A model generated the notes under the pieces. The model was not told where the DNA came from. It searched no databases and saw nothing but the letters and a program-made list of their open reading frames with translations. From JAAXPZ01 sp965215705 (lineage in GTDB: Bacteria; Campylobacterota; Campylobacteria; Campylobacterales; Sulfurovaceae), in NCBI GenBank assembly GCA_965215705.1, contig CBDCEE010000016.1, positions 62,001 to 126,000 on the forward strand: a stretch of DNA of 64,000 nt. The letters run 5' to 3'. Of the stretch, positions 62,842 to 64,000 are shown in pieces; the stretch's first letter is position 1, and every line of letters starts with the position of its first letter. The position numbers were made by a program, and so were the translations under genes.

Positions 62842-62863
62842 AGGGACAGATTCTATATCTGTC
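62842..62863. repeat. Short REP-like dyad (GGACAGA ... TCTGTCC)
   Basis: GGACAGA-TTCTATA-TCTGTCC is a perfect 7-bp inverted repeat with GGACAG ends like REP elements. It sits in the spacer between efp and the DJ-1 gene. Confidence 0.45.
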
Positions 62864-62879
62864 CAAAGAATAGTAGAAA

Positions 62880-62888
62880 GGGGGGGGG
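62880..62888. repeat. Homopolymeric G9 tract
   Basis: Nine consecutive G lie four bases past the efp stop codon, in the leader of the DJ-1 gene (C9 in the transcript). Tracts this long are slippage-prone in Campylobacterota. Confidence 0.7.
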
Positions 62889-62892
62889 AGTC

Positions 62893-63459
62893 TTACTTTG
62901 CTTTTTCGAGGTACTTTCCCTCTACGGTATCCACTTTGATCATCTCACCTTCAAGTACATGGAAAGGTACCTGTACAACTGCCCCACTCTCTAGGGTTGC
63001 AGGTTTTTTGCCCCCCTGAGAGTCACCTTTGAAGTTGGGTGGAGTCTCTACAATCTTGAGAACTACTGTCTGGGGGATCTCCACAGAGATCGCTTGACCA
63101 TTGTGGAAGAGTATCTCCGCTTCCATCCCATCGATCATATAATCAAAGGTCTCTTTGCCTACCTGCTCATGGGTCAGACCGATCTGATCAAAGGTCGTTG
63201 TATCCATAAATTGCAGCATCTCACCATCGTCATAAAGGTACTGCATGGTCTTTTGCTCTAGTTCTGGGGTATCGAATTTATCTCCAGCATGCACTGTTTT
63301 TTCGATCACTTTACCTGTCTTGAGATTTTTCATCTTCATACGTACAAATGCCGCACCTTTACCCGGCTTGACATGCTGAAACTCTGTTACCCTAAAAGGG
63401 TTACCGTCCAGCTCCAGTCTTTTGCCTTTTTTGATATCGCCCATTCCTATCGTTGCCAT
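62893..63459 (-). CDS. efp: Elongation factor P
   Basis: The 188-residue factor rescues ribosomes stalled at polyproline stretches. It has the three-domain layout with the modifiable loop PGKGAAF, Lys34 at the tip as in E. coli, and the C-terminal OB domain ending in VDTVEGKYLEKAK. Lys34 implies lysylation by EpmA-type chemistry or an unmodified state; no modifying enzyme is in the window. Confidence 0.97.
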   Translation of the reverse strand: MATIGMGDIKKGKRLELDGNPFRVTEFQHVKPGKGAAFVRMKMKNLKTGKVIEKTVHAGDKFDTPELEQKTMQYLYDDGEMLQFMDTTTFDQIGLTHEQVGKETFDYMIDGMEAEILFHNGQAISVEIPQTVVLKIVETPPNFKGDSQGGKKPATLESGAVVQVPFHVLEGEMIKVDTVEGKYLEKAK

Positions 63460-63494
63460 CTCTACTCCTGAAAATTTTTTAGATTATACCCAAT

Positions 63495-64000
63495 CTATCT
63501 TACTATCGATATGTTATCTGTATCATGGTGCATCTCTATCTCATCATCAATATCCATGGATTTGCTGTTATCCATCAGGATAGGAATAAAGATCAGAGAG
63601 ACAAACACTGCCGCTACTGTACCTGAGATCAATGCCACCCCCAGACCACCAAAGATCGGATCACTTGCAAGCAGTGCTGAGCCAAGAATAATGGCAATCG
63701 CTGTCAGCATGATCGGTTTGGCTCTAGTGGCTGATGCAATAGCAATCGCCTTTCTTTTTTCCATACCACGCCCTTCCATTAGGGATTTGGCAAAATCGAT
63801 CAACAACAATGAGTTACGTGAACTGATCCCCATCAAAGCGATAAATCCGATCAAAGAAGTCGCGGTCAAGAAGAAGGTCTCTTGCGTCACCAAATCTGCC
63901 ACCCAGTGTCCCATAATCACCCCAATAATAGAGAGAAATGATCCTAGCAATACTATGCCACTGAGCATAAAGCTCTTATAATAGATCACCAAGAGGATAA
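63495..64000 (-). CDS. RND efflux/transport permease, C-terminal end (partial)
   Basis: The frame is open to the window edge, so the gene starts outside. The visible 168 residues cover helices 9-12 of an RND pump: GLIALMGISSRNSLLLIDFA, REKKAIAIA-like loop (GMEKRKAIAIASATRAKPIMLTAIAI), GGLGVALISGTVAAVFVSLIFIP, and an acidic tail. The helix-10 motif has Arg-Asn (ISSRNSL) where the pump at 10205-13237 has Lys-Asn, suggesting a different RND subfamily. Confidence 0.88.
   Translation of the reverse strand, partial: ILLVIYYKSFMLSGIVLLGSFLSIIGVIMGHWVADLVTQETFFLTATSLIGFIALMGISSRNSLLLIDFAKSLMEGRGMEKRKAIAIASATRAKPIMLTAIAIILGSALLASDPIFGGLGVALISGTVAAVFVSLIFIPILMDNSKSMDIDDEIEMHHDTDNISIVR

Overview
The window reads as an ordinary chromosomal segment of a free-living Campylobacterota (epsilonproteobacterial) heterotroph or mixotroph, most like the Sulfurovum/Sulfurimonas/Arcobacter group. 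This is inferred from gene content, not from a database search. Supporting points are a PEB4-type periplasmic foldase next to class II fructose-bisphosphate aldolase (the peb4-fba neighbourhood known from Campylobacter), two Campylobacter-type malate:quinone oxidoreductases, three TRAP carboxylate transporters, class I NrdB, LuxS and moderate GC with short AT-rich spacers. No rRNA, CRISPR array, prophage or intact insertion sequence was seen.

Layout. 1-3050: a cut-off gene, an MBL-fold protein whose metal site is largely lost, and a rhodanese lipoprotein with an EF-hand-like insert. 3140-8237: one minus-strand operon joining a TRAP transporter (dctPQM) to 5-oxoprolinase pxpABC, so probably pyroglutamate uptake and opening to glutamate. 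8316-13806: dgkA, then a divergent efflux operon whose TetR repressor gene is frameshifted, followed by adaptor, RND pump and a DinB-fold protein. 13803-23005: a beta-helix lipoprotein, LysE-type exporter, guaB, gatA, a 41-residue membrane microprotein and ileS. 23023-24515: palindromic repeats, pncC and a four-tRNA operon (Lys, Glu, Val, Asp) behind a near-perfect sigma-70 promoter.

24516-33819: hisD, a PLP enzyme, nrdB, the fba / LysM-foldase / peb4 cluster, nth, luxS with an unknown overlapping partner, and mqo. 34043-41392: a FAH-family enzyme divergent from mqo, a purine permease with a purine phosphoribosyltransferase (TTG start), and a general amino-acid ABC transporter (aapJQMP) behind a promoter carrying a perfect palindrome, then a TRIC-family channel. 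41508-42305: a very AT-rich lone gene with a phage MuF/SPP1-gp7-like zinc motif. 42386-49112: an MBL enzyme, a C4-dicarboxylate TRAP operon and a 2-oxoacid/lactate-type TRAP operon. 49373-52421: a secreted DUF1800-like/DUF1501 pair. 52470-64000: a Tyr/Arg-rich exported protein, dnaE, a YdgA-like lipoprotein, an alpha/beta hydrolase, a glycosyltransferase overlapping a second mqo, a DJ-1 protein, efp and the end of another RND pump.

The metabolic theme is scavenging of small carboxylates and amino acids (pyroglutamate, C4-dicarboxylates, 2-oxoacids, L-amino acids, purines) feeding a respiratory malate-oxaloacetate step. The least explained items are the 7-bp lesion in the efflux repressor, the MuF-like orphan, the pseudoenzyme-like MBL protein, the structured leader of the rhodanese gene, and several stem-loops placed between binding-protein and permease genes.
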